From Darwinimomas sp045600945 (lineage in GTDB: Bacteria; Bacillota; Clostridia; Lachnospirales; Lachnospiraceae), in the NCBI GenBank assembly GCA_045600945.1, contig JAZRYX010000081.1:1-28658 (forward strand): a stretch of DNA of 28,658 bases, in the 5' to 3' direction. Shown here in pieces: positions 1-7,079 of the stretch. The notes beneath the pieces are model-generated. The model did not search any database, was not told the DNA's origin, and saw only the letters and a list, made by a program, of their open reading frames with translations. Numbering within the stretch: position 1 is the stretch's first letter; each line of letters starts with the position of its first letter. The translations under genes were made by a program, and so were the position numbers.

Positions 1-125
1 CCATACGGAACAGCAAGGAAGACGCTGGCCATCCGCGAAAACTTATACTTGATTTGAAAGGAAACCATCGGCTGTGGCCGATGCCTTTGAATTAAAAATT
101 CCCACGGTGGCAACAGGTTTCTTTT
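1..125. other. Structured segment, possible 3' end of a mobile element
   Basis: The segment folds well on paper. Bases 57-66 pair with 116-125 (10 bp, one G-T wobble). Inside lie a perfect 6-bp hairpin (67-72 with 77-82, loop TGTG), a 5-bp AT hairpin (89-93 with 97-101), and GCC 83-85 that can pair with GGC 109-111. One forward frame is open from base 3 to a TAA at 93-95 and carries EDAGHPRKL, so a coding tail would run into the folded RNA, as in tnpB/omega-RNA ends of IS200/IS605 elements. Another frame stops at 55-57. I do not see enough protein to name a gene. It could equally be a terminator-like or regulatory structure. Confidence 0.3.
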
Positions 126-325
126 GACAAAACGAAGCACACCGCGTAGAATGATGGAAATAAATCAAAACATTTTTTCTTAGAATGAATTCTTAGGGAA
201 CTCCCCATTTATTTCCAACCAACAATAACTTTACGCTATCTCTGAAATATTGTTATTTGAGCAAATGTCTCAAACTATGATAATATTATATAGTAATCAA
301 TCTGTTTTTTTAAGGGAAATATAAA
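126..325 (+). promoter_or_regulatory. Upstream region and promoter of the NhaC-family gene
   Basis: This AT-rich stretch has no convincing gene. A usable promoter is TTGAGC at 257-262 and GATAAT at 279-284, with a 16-base spacer. An inverted repeat, TTTGAG at 256-261 and CTCAAA at 269-274 (7 bases between), overlaps the -35 element and could be an operator. A weak ribosome binding site (AAGGGA, about 312-317) precedes the ATG at 326. The rest (126-255) shows nothing I can name. Confidence 0.45.
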
Positions 326-1840
326 ATGTTTTATGATTCATTCTGGTCGGTACTTCCGTCAATTATAGCAATCGTGATGGCTTTGATCATCAGGGAACCG
401 CATGTATCTCTGTTTATCGGTGCGATTATCGGTGCATGCTTTGTTGCCGGATTTCATCCCGTAAAGACAATAGAAGTTTTCGTCAGTGACGGAATATTGC
501 AGGCAATTGCCGATAACGCCGGTATAATTGCTTTTGTTGTCATATTGGGAATCATAATACGGATAATCAATAAAACAGGCGGGGCGGAGAGCTTCGGACG
601 TTGGGCGTCTAAGCATATCAAAACACAAACCGGAGCGGTTCTTGCTACATTTCTTCTCGGAGTCCTTATCTTTATCGATGATATGTTTAACTGCTTCACA
701 GTAGGAGCGGTTATGATGCCCGTCACTGATCGATGCAAGGTTTCGAGACAGAAACTTGCGTGGCTTCTGGATGCAACGGCTGCTCCGGTATGTATGATTG
801 CACCGATTTCTTCCTGGGGAGCGGCAGTGTCATCGACAGCAGAGGGACTGGGTACCGGAATCAGCGGTATAGATCTTTTTATAAAAGCAATACCTTATAA
901 TTTCTATTCTCTACTGACGCTTGTTTTCATCGTAACCATAGGTATACTGAATTTTGATTACGGCGAGATGCGTAAATATCAGAAAGCTGCCGAAAGCAGA
1001 AAAGAAGAAATATGTGACAGGCCGGTAATAACGAACGAAGCGGGACAACACGGTAAAACTGCCGACCTTGTTATTCCTGTTGTGGTAATGATTATTGTCT
1101 GTACTTTGTCTATGATGTACGTAGGCGGGTTTTTCGACAGTACTTCGCTGACTTATCATGATTTTGCAGGTTCATTCGGATGTACGGACGGAGCGAAGGC
1201 TTTATCGATGGGAGGCCTCATCACACTGATATTTACCGTTATTTTTTCTCTGATCAGGAAAACGATTTCATTTTCCCGCTTAACGGAATGTGTGGGTGAG
1301 AGTTTCAAAATCATGGGAAGTCCGCTTGTTATACTGATTCTCGCGGTTTCTCTTAAAAACATGACGACGATTCTTGGCGTCAGAAATTATCTGTCATTTG
1401 TCATGAGTACAGCGGCGGAAAGTCTGTACAGTCTTCTTCCTGCAGTGATTTTCATCGTTGCCTGTATAGCTTCATTTGCAAGCGGTACATCCTGGGGTAC
1501 ATTCGGAATCCTCATCCCGATTGTTACGGCAGTATTTCCTTCGGATTCAAGACTTGTTGTCATCGGTATATCGGCATGTCTTGCCGGAGCTGTATGCGGA
1601 GATCATTGTTCACCGATTTCCGATACGACAATAATGAGTTCTGCAGCGGCGCAATGCGATCATTTGACGCATGTTGCTACACAGCTGCCATATGCAATAA
1701 CAGTCGCAATAATATCGTTCATCATTTATATAATAGCAGGATACATACAGAATCCGGCTGTATGTCTGGTAACAGGTACAGTGATGGTGGTCCTCGTACT
1801 TTTGGTAATCAGAAAAGTACAGACGGAAAAAATAACATAA
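326..1840 (+). CDS. nhaC: NhaC-family Na+/H+ antiporter
   Basis: This 504-residue integral membrane protein has about 11-12 hydrophobic segments and matches the NhaC family, which exchanges sodium (or another cation or organic substrate) for protons across the inner membrane. Two family hallmarks are visible: FIDDMFN at residues 116-122, with paired acids inside the membrane, and GDHCSPISDTT from residue 425. The length is normal for the family. It is followed after 17 bases by an O-acetyltransferase and is probably co-transcribed with it. The family includes carriers for organic acids and amino acids (for example malate/lactate exchange in MleN), so the substrate is not fixed by sequence alone. 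The start is the first ATG after a modest AAGGGA ribosome binding site. Confidence 0.88.
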   Translation: MFYDSFWSVLPSIIAIVMALIIREPHVSLFIGAIIGACFVAGFHPVKTIEVFVSDGILQAIADNAGIIAFVVILGIIIRIINKTGGAESFGRWASKHIKTQTGAVLATFLLGVLIFIDDMFNCFTVGAVMMPVTDRCKVSRQKLAWLLDATAAPVCMIAPISSWGAAVSSTAEGLGTGISGIDLFIKAIPYNFYSLLTLVFIVTIGILNFDYGEMRKYQKAAESRKEEICDRPVITNEAGQHGKTADLVIPVVVMIIVCTLSMMYVGGFFDSTSLTYHDFAGSFGCTDGAKALSMGGLITLIFTVIFSLIRKTISFSRLTECVGESFKIMGSPLVILILAVSLKNMTTILGVRNYLSFVMSTAAESLYSLLPAVIFIVACIASFASGTSWGTFGILIPIVTAVFPSDSRLVVIGISACLAGAVCGDHCSPISDTTIMSSAAAQCDHLTHVATQLPYAITVAIISFIIYIIAGYIQNPAVCLVTGTVMVVLVLLVIRKVQTEKIT

Positions 1841-1857
1841 TATAAGGAGCTTAACAC

Positions 1858-2478
1858 ATGGGAAACGACATCAGAAAAGAATGGGAAAAAGAAGTCGAGT
1901 TTGCAAAATGCATGTCCGGGCAGATGTATGATACCAAGATTCCGGCAAGAGATGCGGCACATCAGGCAGCTAATGATATCTGCTGGGAATTTAACAATAC
2001 AAAACCGTCGGATGTAAAAAGACGTGAGGAACTGATCAGAAAGCTTTTCGGAAAAGTCGGTAAAAATGTATACGTTGAACCGTTTATCTGGGTAGGCTTC
2101 GGAACAAATATCGAAGTCGGAGATAACTTTTTCGCAAATAACTGCTGTAACTTCATGGACCCGGGTAAGATAACATTCGGAAATGATGTTTTCGTAGGAG
2201 CAAACTGCGGATTTTACACGGCGCATCATCCTATCGGGACGCAGCTCAGGAACAAGTATTATGAGTGGGCATTTCCGATCACGGTAGGTGACAATGTATG
2301 GTTCGGGTCGGACTGTACGGTAGTCCCGGGTGTTACGATAGGCAGTAATGTAGTCGTTGCGGCGGGAAGTGTAATCGCCAAAGATGTTCCGGATAACTGC
2401 GTGGTTGCGGGAAATCCGGCAAAAGTGGTAAAACAGCTCTCCCCTGACGGGACTACAAGAGCTGAAAGAGAAATATAA
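1858..2478 (+). CDS. Sugar O-acetyltransferase (maltose/galactoside acetyltransferase type)
   Basis: This 206-residue protein of the left-handed beta-helix hexapeptide family transfers acetyl from acetyl-CoA to a sugar hydroxyl in the cytoplasm. An N-terminal helical Mac-type segment (about 1-60) is followed by hexapeptide repeats of the [V/I]G-x-x motif. The family's catalytic histidine lies in TAHHP (His123/His124), and the C-terminal cap reads VVAGNPAKVV, as in LacA/Maa/NodL enzymes. A good AAGGAG site stands before the ATG, 17 bases after the antiporter gene. Such enzymes are thought to detoxify sugars that cannot be metabolised. The exact acceptor cannot be told. A hairpin terminator candidate follows. 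Confidence 0.9.
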   Translation: MGNDIRKEWEKEVEFAKCMSGQMYDTKIPARDAAHQAANDICWEFNNTKPSDVKRREELIRKLFGKVGKNVYVEPFIWVGFGTNIEVGDNFFANNCCNFMDPGKITFGNDVFVGANCGFYTAHHPIGTQLRNKYYEWAFPITVGDNVWFGSDCTVVPGVTIGSNVVVAAGSVIAKDVPDNCVVAGNPAKVVKQLSPDGTTRAEREI

Positions 2479-2484
2479 TATGAT

Positions 2485-2519
2485 AACTCCGGTCAATAAC
2501 AACAAAAAGGCCGGGGTTT
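2485..2519 (+). terminator. Candidate terminator after the acetyltransferase
   Basis: Bases 2485-2494 pair with 2509-2518 (10 bp including two G-T wobbles) around a 14-base A-rich loop. The downstream T run is short (TTTG), so termination may be weak. It lies between the acetyltransferase stop and the extended -10 of the next operon. Confidence 0.45.
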
Positions 2520-2520
2520 G

Positions 2521-2588
2521 TGTTACAATGGGTATAGAAATCAGCACAAAGGGGATGCTTTGTGCAATAACAGTCGGGAGGGAAGAAT
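2521..2588 (+). promoter_or_regulatory. Promoter and operator-like palindrome of the 2589-6925 operon
   Basis: TGTTACAAT at 2521-2529 is an extended -10 (TG-n-TACAAT) with no clear -35, predicting a transcript start near 2536. Immediately downstream lies a perfect 8-bp inverted repeat: GCACAAAG 2544-2551, spacer GGGATG, CTTTGTGC 2558-2565. Its place at about +8 to +30 suits a repressor operator or an RNA hairpin in the leader. A GGGAGGG ribosome binding site follows before the ATG at 2589. No regulator gene is adjacent. Confidence 0.5.
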
Positions 2589-3326
2589 ATGCAATTAATT
2601 GATATGTTTTATGATGAGATAGAAGATGCAAAGAAGCGCAAAGTTCCTTTTATCATTCCTATCGGAACACTTGAGTATCATGCTCATCATGCATCACTCG
2701 GAACAGATACGATGGTAGTAACGGGTGTCTTAAGAGAACTCGAGAAGGAGAAAGAGATTGTTGTATGTCCTCCTGTTTGGTATGGTATCGCTTCATACGC
2801 AGTAGGCGGTCCGGAGACCAATACCATAACTATCGATGAAGATGCATATGCAGCATATATTTATAACATTCTCAAATCGATGATGTATGGCGGACATAAG
2901 AACATTTACCTCATACCGCATCATCAGACTGAGCATGCAGGACTTATGCCGATGACTATCGCATGTCACAAGGCAGCAAAGAAAGTTACCATGGAGTACA
3001 TGGAAGATACACTCGGCAAAGGCTGGTGGGGATCAAATGATTACGCAGACTACTACGAGAAGATGGAGTCGGCAGATGATCCGTTCTCATATATCAAGGT
3101 TATCCCACTTATCGGAGCAGATGCACAGATTAAGTGCGGCGGATTTGATCATGCAGGAAAATGGGAGACTTCACTGATGATGGGGACATGGCCGCAGAAT
3201 GTTGATCTTTCAAGATGTGAGAGAAATACGGAGTGGTTTGCAGAGTCAGCAAAAGAAGCAAGTGAAGAGACAGGAAAGTGGATGGTTCAGTGTACACTTG
3301 AGTGGCTCAGAGAAGCAGTTAAATAA
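2589..3326 (+). CDS. Creatininase-family metal-dependent hydrolase
   Basis: This 245-residue protein has the creatininase superfamily motifs: GTLEYHAHHASLGTD near the N-terminus (Glu29, His31, Asp40 as likely metal ligands), GGHKN with His103, and HAGKWETS near residue 190 supplying a final His/Glu. The usual NGHGGN motif is altered to GGHKN, so it is divergent from true creatininase. Relatives hydrolyse cyclic amides, formamides or, as I recall for Thermotoga IolN, open a cyclic diketone in inositol breakdown. It is the first gene of a seven-gene operon with mutarotase-like and RpiB-like proteins, which favours a carbohydrate or cyclitol derivative as substrate. The family is well supported; the reaction is unknown. 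Confidence 0.82.
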   Translation: MQLIDMFYDEIEDAKKRKVPFIIPIGTLEYHAHHASLGTDTMVVTGVLRELEKEKEIVVCPPVWYGIASYAVGGPETNTITIDEDAYAAYIYNILKSMMYGGHKNIYLIPHHQTEHAGLMPMTIACHKAAKKVTMEYMEDTLGKGWWGSNDYADYYEKMESADDPFSYIKVIPLIGADAQIKCGGFDHAGKWETSLMMGTWPQNVDLSRCERNTEWFAESAKEASEETGKWMVQCTLEWLREAVK

Positions 3327-3344
3327 AAAATCAGGAGGATTATT

Positions 3345-3701
3345 ATGGAGTACGGAAAGAAAGTATGGGTTTTCCCGGATGCAGAGTTACCACCCGAGGG
3401 AGTTGATCTTATCCCGGGACATGAGTCGGTTATTATTACAAACACCGGCGACAAAGAAGCAACAGTTAAGTTCACACTTTTCTATGAAGATAAGGATCCT
3501 GTCAGCTTCAAGGGCAAAGTAGGTGCCAGGAGAGTGCGCTGCTTCAGATCAAACAGAAAATGTGATTTCGGAAAGTACACGGCAAAGTTTGGTCAGCAAT
3601 ATGCGATTATGCTTGAGAGCGATGTACCGGTCGTAGCTCAGTACGGACGTGCAGAGCCGAGATCCGTAAACTTCTACACAACACCGGGTTATTGTGAGTA
3701 A
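3345..3701 (+). CDS. Sensory rhodopsin transducer (ASRT) family protein
   Basis: This 118-residue soluble beta-rich protein resembles the ASRT family first described as the partner of Anabaena sensory rhodopsin. Matching features are KVWVFPDAELPP at the start, GHESVIITNTGD, LFYEDKDPV and the ending part DVPVVAQYGRAEPR. No rhodopsin gene is present, and the organism type is not phototrophic, so a light-signalling role is unlikely. A Thermotoga maritima homologue (TM1070) sits, as I recall, in a rhamnose gene cluster, and the fold is like a carbohydrate-binding sandwich. Here the gene is 18 bases after the creatininase-like gene, with an AGGAGG site, inside a sugar-like operon. I infer a sugar- or metabolite-binding or enzymatic helper role. 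Confidence 0.8.
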   Translation: MEYGKKVWVFPDAELPPEGVDLIPGHESVIITNTGDKEATVKFTLFYEDKDPVSFKGKVGARRVRCFRSNRKCDFGKYTAKFGQQYAIMLESDVPVVAQYGRAEPRSVNFYTTPGYCE

Positions 3702-3711
3702 GGAGGAAATG

Positions 3712-4203
3712 ATGCGCAAGATTAAAGCAAAAAAACTCAGCAAGGAAGCATTTGCTCCGTTTGGCTCATATTATTCGATGACAGAGCCGGACGGAAAGGC
3801 ACTCTGCGGAGAGCTTCACGCATTTTATCCCGACAGAATCATATCAGGAACTGATCACGCACTCGGATTTTCACCGATATGTGTAAAGAAACCTGACAAA
3901 TATATCGTTACACAGCAGGAATATCATACAACAACGTGGGAAATGATACTTCCGCTTGATGATGATATGGTGCTCCATGTAGCGGAAAAGAGCGCAGGAG
4001 TTATCGACAATTCAACTGCAAAAGCATTTATAGTTCCGAAGGGAACACTGGTTAAGATGGATGCAGGTGTATGGCATCTTGCACCGCTCCCGGCAGGCAA
4101 GAAAGAAATACACTGCATGATTATACTTCCGGAGTGCACATATGCAAATGACTGCACATGTCTGGATGTTCCGGAAAAAGAGCAGTTCGAAATCATTTTG
4201 TAA
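3712..4203 (+). CDS. Ureidoglycolate lyase (AllA)-like cupin protein
   Basis: This 163-residue protein begins with the AllA-like pattern KAKKLSKEAFAPFG and has the small beta-barrel layout of the ureidoglycolate lyase family, including AFIVPKGTLVKMDAGVWHLAP. The family's enzyme releases urea from ureidoglycolate, but no other allantoin genes are here, so a related lyase or sugar-acid reaction is as likely. I chose ATG 3712, five bases after AGGAGG at 3701-3706. ATG 3709 is too close to that site, and the upstream GTG 3694 would include the ribosome binding site and overlap the previous stop. It is the third gene of the operon. Confidence 0.68.
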   Translation: MRKIKAKKLSKEAFAPFGSYYSMTEPDGKALCGELHAFYPDRIISGTDHALGFSPICVKKPDKYIVTQQEYHTTTWEMILPLDDDMVLHVAEKSAGVIDNSTAKAFIVPKGTLVKMDAGVWHLAPLPAGKKEIHCMIILPECTYANDCTCLDVPEKEQFEIIL

Positions 4204-4259
4204 TATAAGATCCCGGATAGGGAAATAAAAAAACTAATATAATTTAGGAGGAAATTAAA

Positions 4260-5432
4260 ATGGGCAGAATATGTATTCCGGACGCGGAGTATAAGGAGAG
4301 AGTTAAAAAGGCAGCTGCAATCCTTCAGAGAGAAGGATTCGATGCGATGATCGTAAACGGTAATGAAGCAGATTATGCAAACCCGAGATATTTCTCAGGT
4401 TTCTGGCCGCTTTTCGAGCGTGCAGGTGTTGCTATTTCAGCATCAGGTGATGCAGCACTTCTGGTTGGTCCGGAATCAGCTATCTTCGGCGCAGACAGAA
4501 ATAAACTTGATAAGATATTTGTTCTTAAGGCTTACAGAGAGGGTGCTGACCCTTCATATCCGGAGCTTAAAGCAGATGAGTTCCCGGATGTTTTCAAATC
4601 ACTGGGAATCACCGGAAAGAAACTTCGCATTGCAGTTGCATCACTTCTTGACACTTCTGTTGTTATCTACAACGCAATCAAGGATGCATTTCCTGAGGCA
4701 GAGATCGTTGATGCAGGATATATTATGACAGAACTTCGTCAGATCAAGTCAGATAATGAGCTTGCATGCTTACGCGAAGGATACAGAATCGCTCAGCTTG
4801 CAACAGATGCAGTTATCGCTGAGATTAAGCCCGGTATGACAGAGCTTCAGGCAGTCGGTATCGCACAGCGCTGCGTATATGAGAACGGCGCAGAGTACGA
4901 AGGACTTCCGATGTATGTATTCTCAGAGGCTTCAACTCGTCATGCCATCTCACGTTCAAGTTACAGAGAGTTCTCAAAGGGTGACATCGTTCAGCTTAAC
5001 CTCTCGGCTAAGATCGACGGTTATTCTGCAGCAGTAGGTTATCCTATCTGCCTCGGCAAGCTTGAGGGTGAGAGAAAGCACATCGTTGATTTCTGTCACG
5101 AGGCTCATAACTGGACAACAAATCAGGTTAAGGCCGGTGTTATCGCAGGAGATATCGCATCTAAGTTCTATGATTACTTTAAAGAGAACAAGATGGAGCA
5201 GTATTTCGTATACGGACCGCTTCATTCAACAGGACTTATCGAGGTTGAGGCACCATGGGCAGAGACGATCTCACGTTATCCGCTGCAGCCTAACATGACA
5301 TATCAGGTTGATACATATGTATCATGCAAGGACTTCGGTTGTCGTTGGGAGAAAGGTATCGCAGTAACAGCTGACGGATGCCAGATTCTTTCACCTGAAC
5401 TTCCGGTTGATTGTCCGGAGTTATTGTTCTGA
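4260..5432 (+). CDS. M24-fold creatinase/aminopeptidase P-like protein lacking metal ligands
   Basis: This 390-residue protein has a creatinase N-terminal domain (about 1-150) and an M24 pita-bread domain (about 160-380). Aligning by motif, the five metal ligands of M24 peptidases (D, D, H, E, E) become Asn247, Ala258, His322, Asp351 and Glu364, so the two aspartates are lost. The His in STRHAIS (His228), at the position of the creatinase catalytic His, is kept. This matches the metal-free, creatinase-like branch that cleaves C-N bonds in small molecules rather than peptides. It shares an operon with a creatininase-family protein, echoing the creatinine pathway pair, although the downstream sugar genes argue for another substrate. 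An AGGAGG site precedes the ATG. Confidence 0.78.
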   Translation: MGRICIPDAEYKERVKKAAAILQREGFDAMIVNGNEADYANPRYFSGFWPLFERAGVAISASGDAALLVGPESAIFGADRNKLDKIFVLKAYREGADPSYPELKADEFPDVFKSLGITGKKLRIAVASLLDTSVVIYNAIKDAFPEAEIVDAGYIMTELRQIKSDNELACLREGYRIAQLATDAVIAEIKPGMTELQAVGIAQRCVYENGAEYEGLPMYVFSEASTRHAISRSSYREFSKGDIVQLNLSAKIDGYSAAVGYPICLGKLEGERKHIVDFCHEAHNWTTNQVKAGVIAGDIASKFYDYFKENKMEQYFVYGPLHSTGLIEVEAPWAETISRYPLQPNMTYQVDTYVSCKDFGCRWEKGIAVTADGCQILSPELPVDCPELLF

Positions 5433-5472
5433 TAAAAGAAGATTCTTTTCTAAAACCGAATCGGAGGAAAAT

Positions 5473-5802
5473 ATGGGAAAGAAAGTTTATTTCGGTCAGA
5501 TCGGCCGTCTTAAGAAAGACAAGATAGATGAGTATGAAGAGCTTCATGCCAATACATGGCCGCATATCCGCGAACTGATCCGCGATTGTAATCTTATCAA
5601 TTATTCAATCTTCAGATATGAAGATCTGGTGTTCTCATATTATGAGTATATCGGAGATGATTATGAAGCTGATATGGCTAAGATGGCAGCCGATGAAGAG
5701 AACCAGAGATGGTGGCAGTGCACACATCCGTGCTTCGAGACATATTCATTCGGAGATGCTGAGTTCTATCTCGATATGAAACAGATTTTCTATAACGAGT
5801 AA
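5473..5802 (+). CDS. L-rhamnose mutarotase (RhaM)-like protein
   Basis: This 109-residue ferredoxin-like protein belongs to the RhaM family, which interconverts the anomers of L-rhamnose and related sugars. Family patterns visible are FGQIGRLKKDKIDEYEELHANTWP, with the conserved His, SIFRYEDLVFSYYEY and the C-terminal RWWQCTHPC. The start is ATG 5473, preceded by GGAGG at 5463-5467; an upstream in-frame start would overlap the previous gene. No rhamnose isomerase, kinase or aldolase is present in the window, so the sugar is probably not rhamnose itself. The gene follows the M24-like gene by 40 bases and precedes the RpiB-like gene by 17. Confidence 0.82.
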   Translation: MGKKVYFGQIGRLKKDKIDEYEELHANTWPHIRELIRDCNLINYSIFRYEDLVFSYYEYIGDDYEADMAKMAADEENQRWWQCTHPCFETYSFGDAEFYLDMKQIFYNE

Positions 5803-5819
5803 TTCAAAAGGAGATTAAT

Positions 5820-6425
5820 ATGAAGACAATAAAAGATAAACAGCTTCTTATGGCAGCAGACTTTGCAGGCTATCCGCTTAAGGAAGAAATAAAAGCTTAC
5901 CTTGAGAAAAAAGGTTGGACTATCACAGATATCGGAGTAAAAGCAGATTCCGATCCTAATGATACGGAGCTTATGTTCCATAGAATCGGACTTCGTGCAG
6001 GTTCTATGATTTCAGAAGGTGAGTTCGAGCGTGCTATGATCTTCTGCGGAACGGGAATGGGTATCCATATTGCAGCAAGCAAGTGCCCGGGAGTACATGC
6101 AGGTGTAGTTGAGTCTGTTCCGGCAGCATTCCGTGCAATCACAGGCAACGGCGTAAATGTTCTTGCAATGGGAGCATTTTATGTAACACCGGAGCTTGGC
6201 AAGCAGTGTGCAGACGCATATCTTTACAATGACTTCGGTTCAGGCTGGGAGTGGTGGCCTGATTTCGACAAGTTCCATCAGATCGCAATTGATGAGCTCA
6301 ACGCATTCAATTATGAAGAGTACAAAGCGAACGGATTCAAGGTTAAACATATCGATGACTGTGAATGTCAGCTTTATGACAGACCGGAAGGCTTCTCACC
6401 GGTTCCGCTTATGGTGAAAAGATGA
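5820..6425 (+). CDS. RpiB/LacAB-family sugar-phosphate isomerase with C-terminal extension
   Basis: The N-terminal 145 residues match the RpiB/LacA/LacB aldose-ketose isomerase fold: AADFAGYPLK at the start, FCGTGMG with Cys76 at the catalytic-base position of RpiB, and NGVNVLAMG around 110-118. At 201 residues it is about 50 longer than typical RpiB; the extra C-terminal part is acidic and ends in RPEGFSPVPLM. Longer RpiB relatives act on other short sugar phosphates such as erythrulose 4-phosphate, so ribose 5-phosphate is not the assured substrate. GGAGA precedes the ATG. Its stop overlaps the next start by 4 bases. Confidence 0.82.
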   Translation: MKTIKDKQLLMAADFAGYPLKEEIKAYLEKKGWTITDIGVKADSDPNDTELMFHRIGLRAGSMISEGEFERAMIFCGTGMGIHIAASKCPGVHAGVVESVPAAFRAITGNGVNVLAMGAFYVTPELGKQCADAYLYNDFGSGWEWWPDFDKFHQIAIDELNAFNYEEYKANGFKVKHIDDCECQLYDRPEGFSPVPLMVKR

Positions 6426-6925
6426 AAAAATTAACAGCAGTACTTATGGCAGCCATACTGATTTTCAGTATGACTGCCTGCAGCAGAAGTATACCGGATG
6501 AAGAGGTAAATGCTCTCAGGGATCAGATAAAGGAATCCACGGAACATTCGATGATCCTGAATGAGTTTGTTGCATATATGTTCGGGGTAAAAGAAGATGA
6601 ATCCGGACAGGGGCTTATCACCGACGGTGAAAACTACAACATGACGGTCAACCTCTTAAGACTTAACAATTACCTCGAATATGAAGACCATATTAATAAA
6701 GTTAAGGATGAGAAAGCCGCGATAGACAAAAAGCTTAATGAGTGGAAGGGAAAAGATATCCCCGAGGACCTTAAAAAACTGTATGACGAATATACGGCGG
6801 TTTATGATGTAGCAATTGAGCCGGCAAATGAGGAAGATTCCCTGAAGCAATTCTCCGCGGAGTATCATGATTGTCTGGATAAATCAAAGAAAATATATGA
6901 TATGGCAGAAAACTGGGGCAAATAA
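6422..6925 (+). CDS. Small lipoprotein of unknown function
   Basis: This 167-residue protein has a lipoprotein signal: KK start, hydrophobic stretch, and lipobox SMTAC with Cys at residue 20. The mature part is charged and mostly helical, with Lys/Glu-rich stretches around 95-125, and shows no motif that I recognise. It should be anchored to the outer face of the membrane. The ATGA overlap with the isomerase gene suggests coupled translation, and it appears to close the operon. A lipoprotein is unusual as the last gene of a set of cytoplasmic enzymes; a substrate-sensing or scavenging role is only a guess. Confidence 0.72.
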   Translation: MKKLTAVLMAAILIFSMTACSRSIPDEEVNALRDQIKESTEHSMILNEFVAYMFGVKEDESGQGLITDGENYNMTVNLLRLNNYLEYEDHINKVKDEKAAIDKKLNEWKGKDIPEDLKKLYDEYTAVYDVAIEPANEEDSLKQFSAEYHDCLDKSKKIYDMAENWGK

Positions 6926-7079
6926 AACTTGAGTATATTAAGACAATATTCATTTTTTGTTTAATCTATCTTCAAGCTTCTTTCGAAAGGTGATGTTATA
7001 CTTTAGTCACAAAGATAAAGAAAACCTCTCCTTTTTTCTATTATGGAATTCCTGATTGCATAATATTTGAAATAAAACA
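6926..7079 (+). promoter_or_regulatory. Gap after the lipoprotein with possible small RNA
   Basis: No protein gene is seen here. A TATACT element near 7000 stands in an inverted repeat (GTGA at about 6992-6995, TCAC about 14 bases later), just after a CTTTCGAAAG palindrome. If it is a promoter, a transcript of about 95-100 bases would end at the terminator at 7080-7103. No clear -35 exists, so this is tentative. Confidence 0.25.

Noticed and set aside
1726..2631. Long minus-strand open frame (about 300 codons) opposite the acetyltransferase
   Set aside because: It covers parts of three well-supported plus-strand genes and their gaps, has no family resemblance, and its composition is what the opposite strand of those genes gives.
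3694..3711. GTG start for the AllA-like gene
   Set aside because: It would place AGGAGG inside the gene and overlap the ASRT stop; ATG 3712 has correct spacing.
5435..5455. AAAAGAA-GA-TTCTTTT inverted repeat before the RhaM-like gene
   Set aside because: It is AT-only apart from one base pair, with a two-base centre, and is likely chance in an AT-rich gap.
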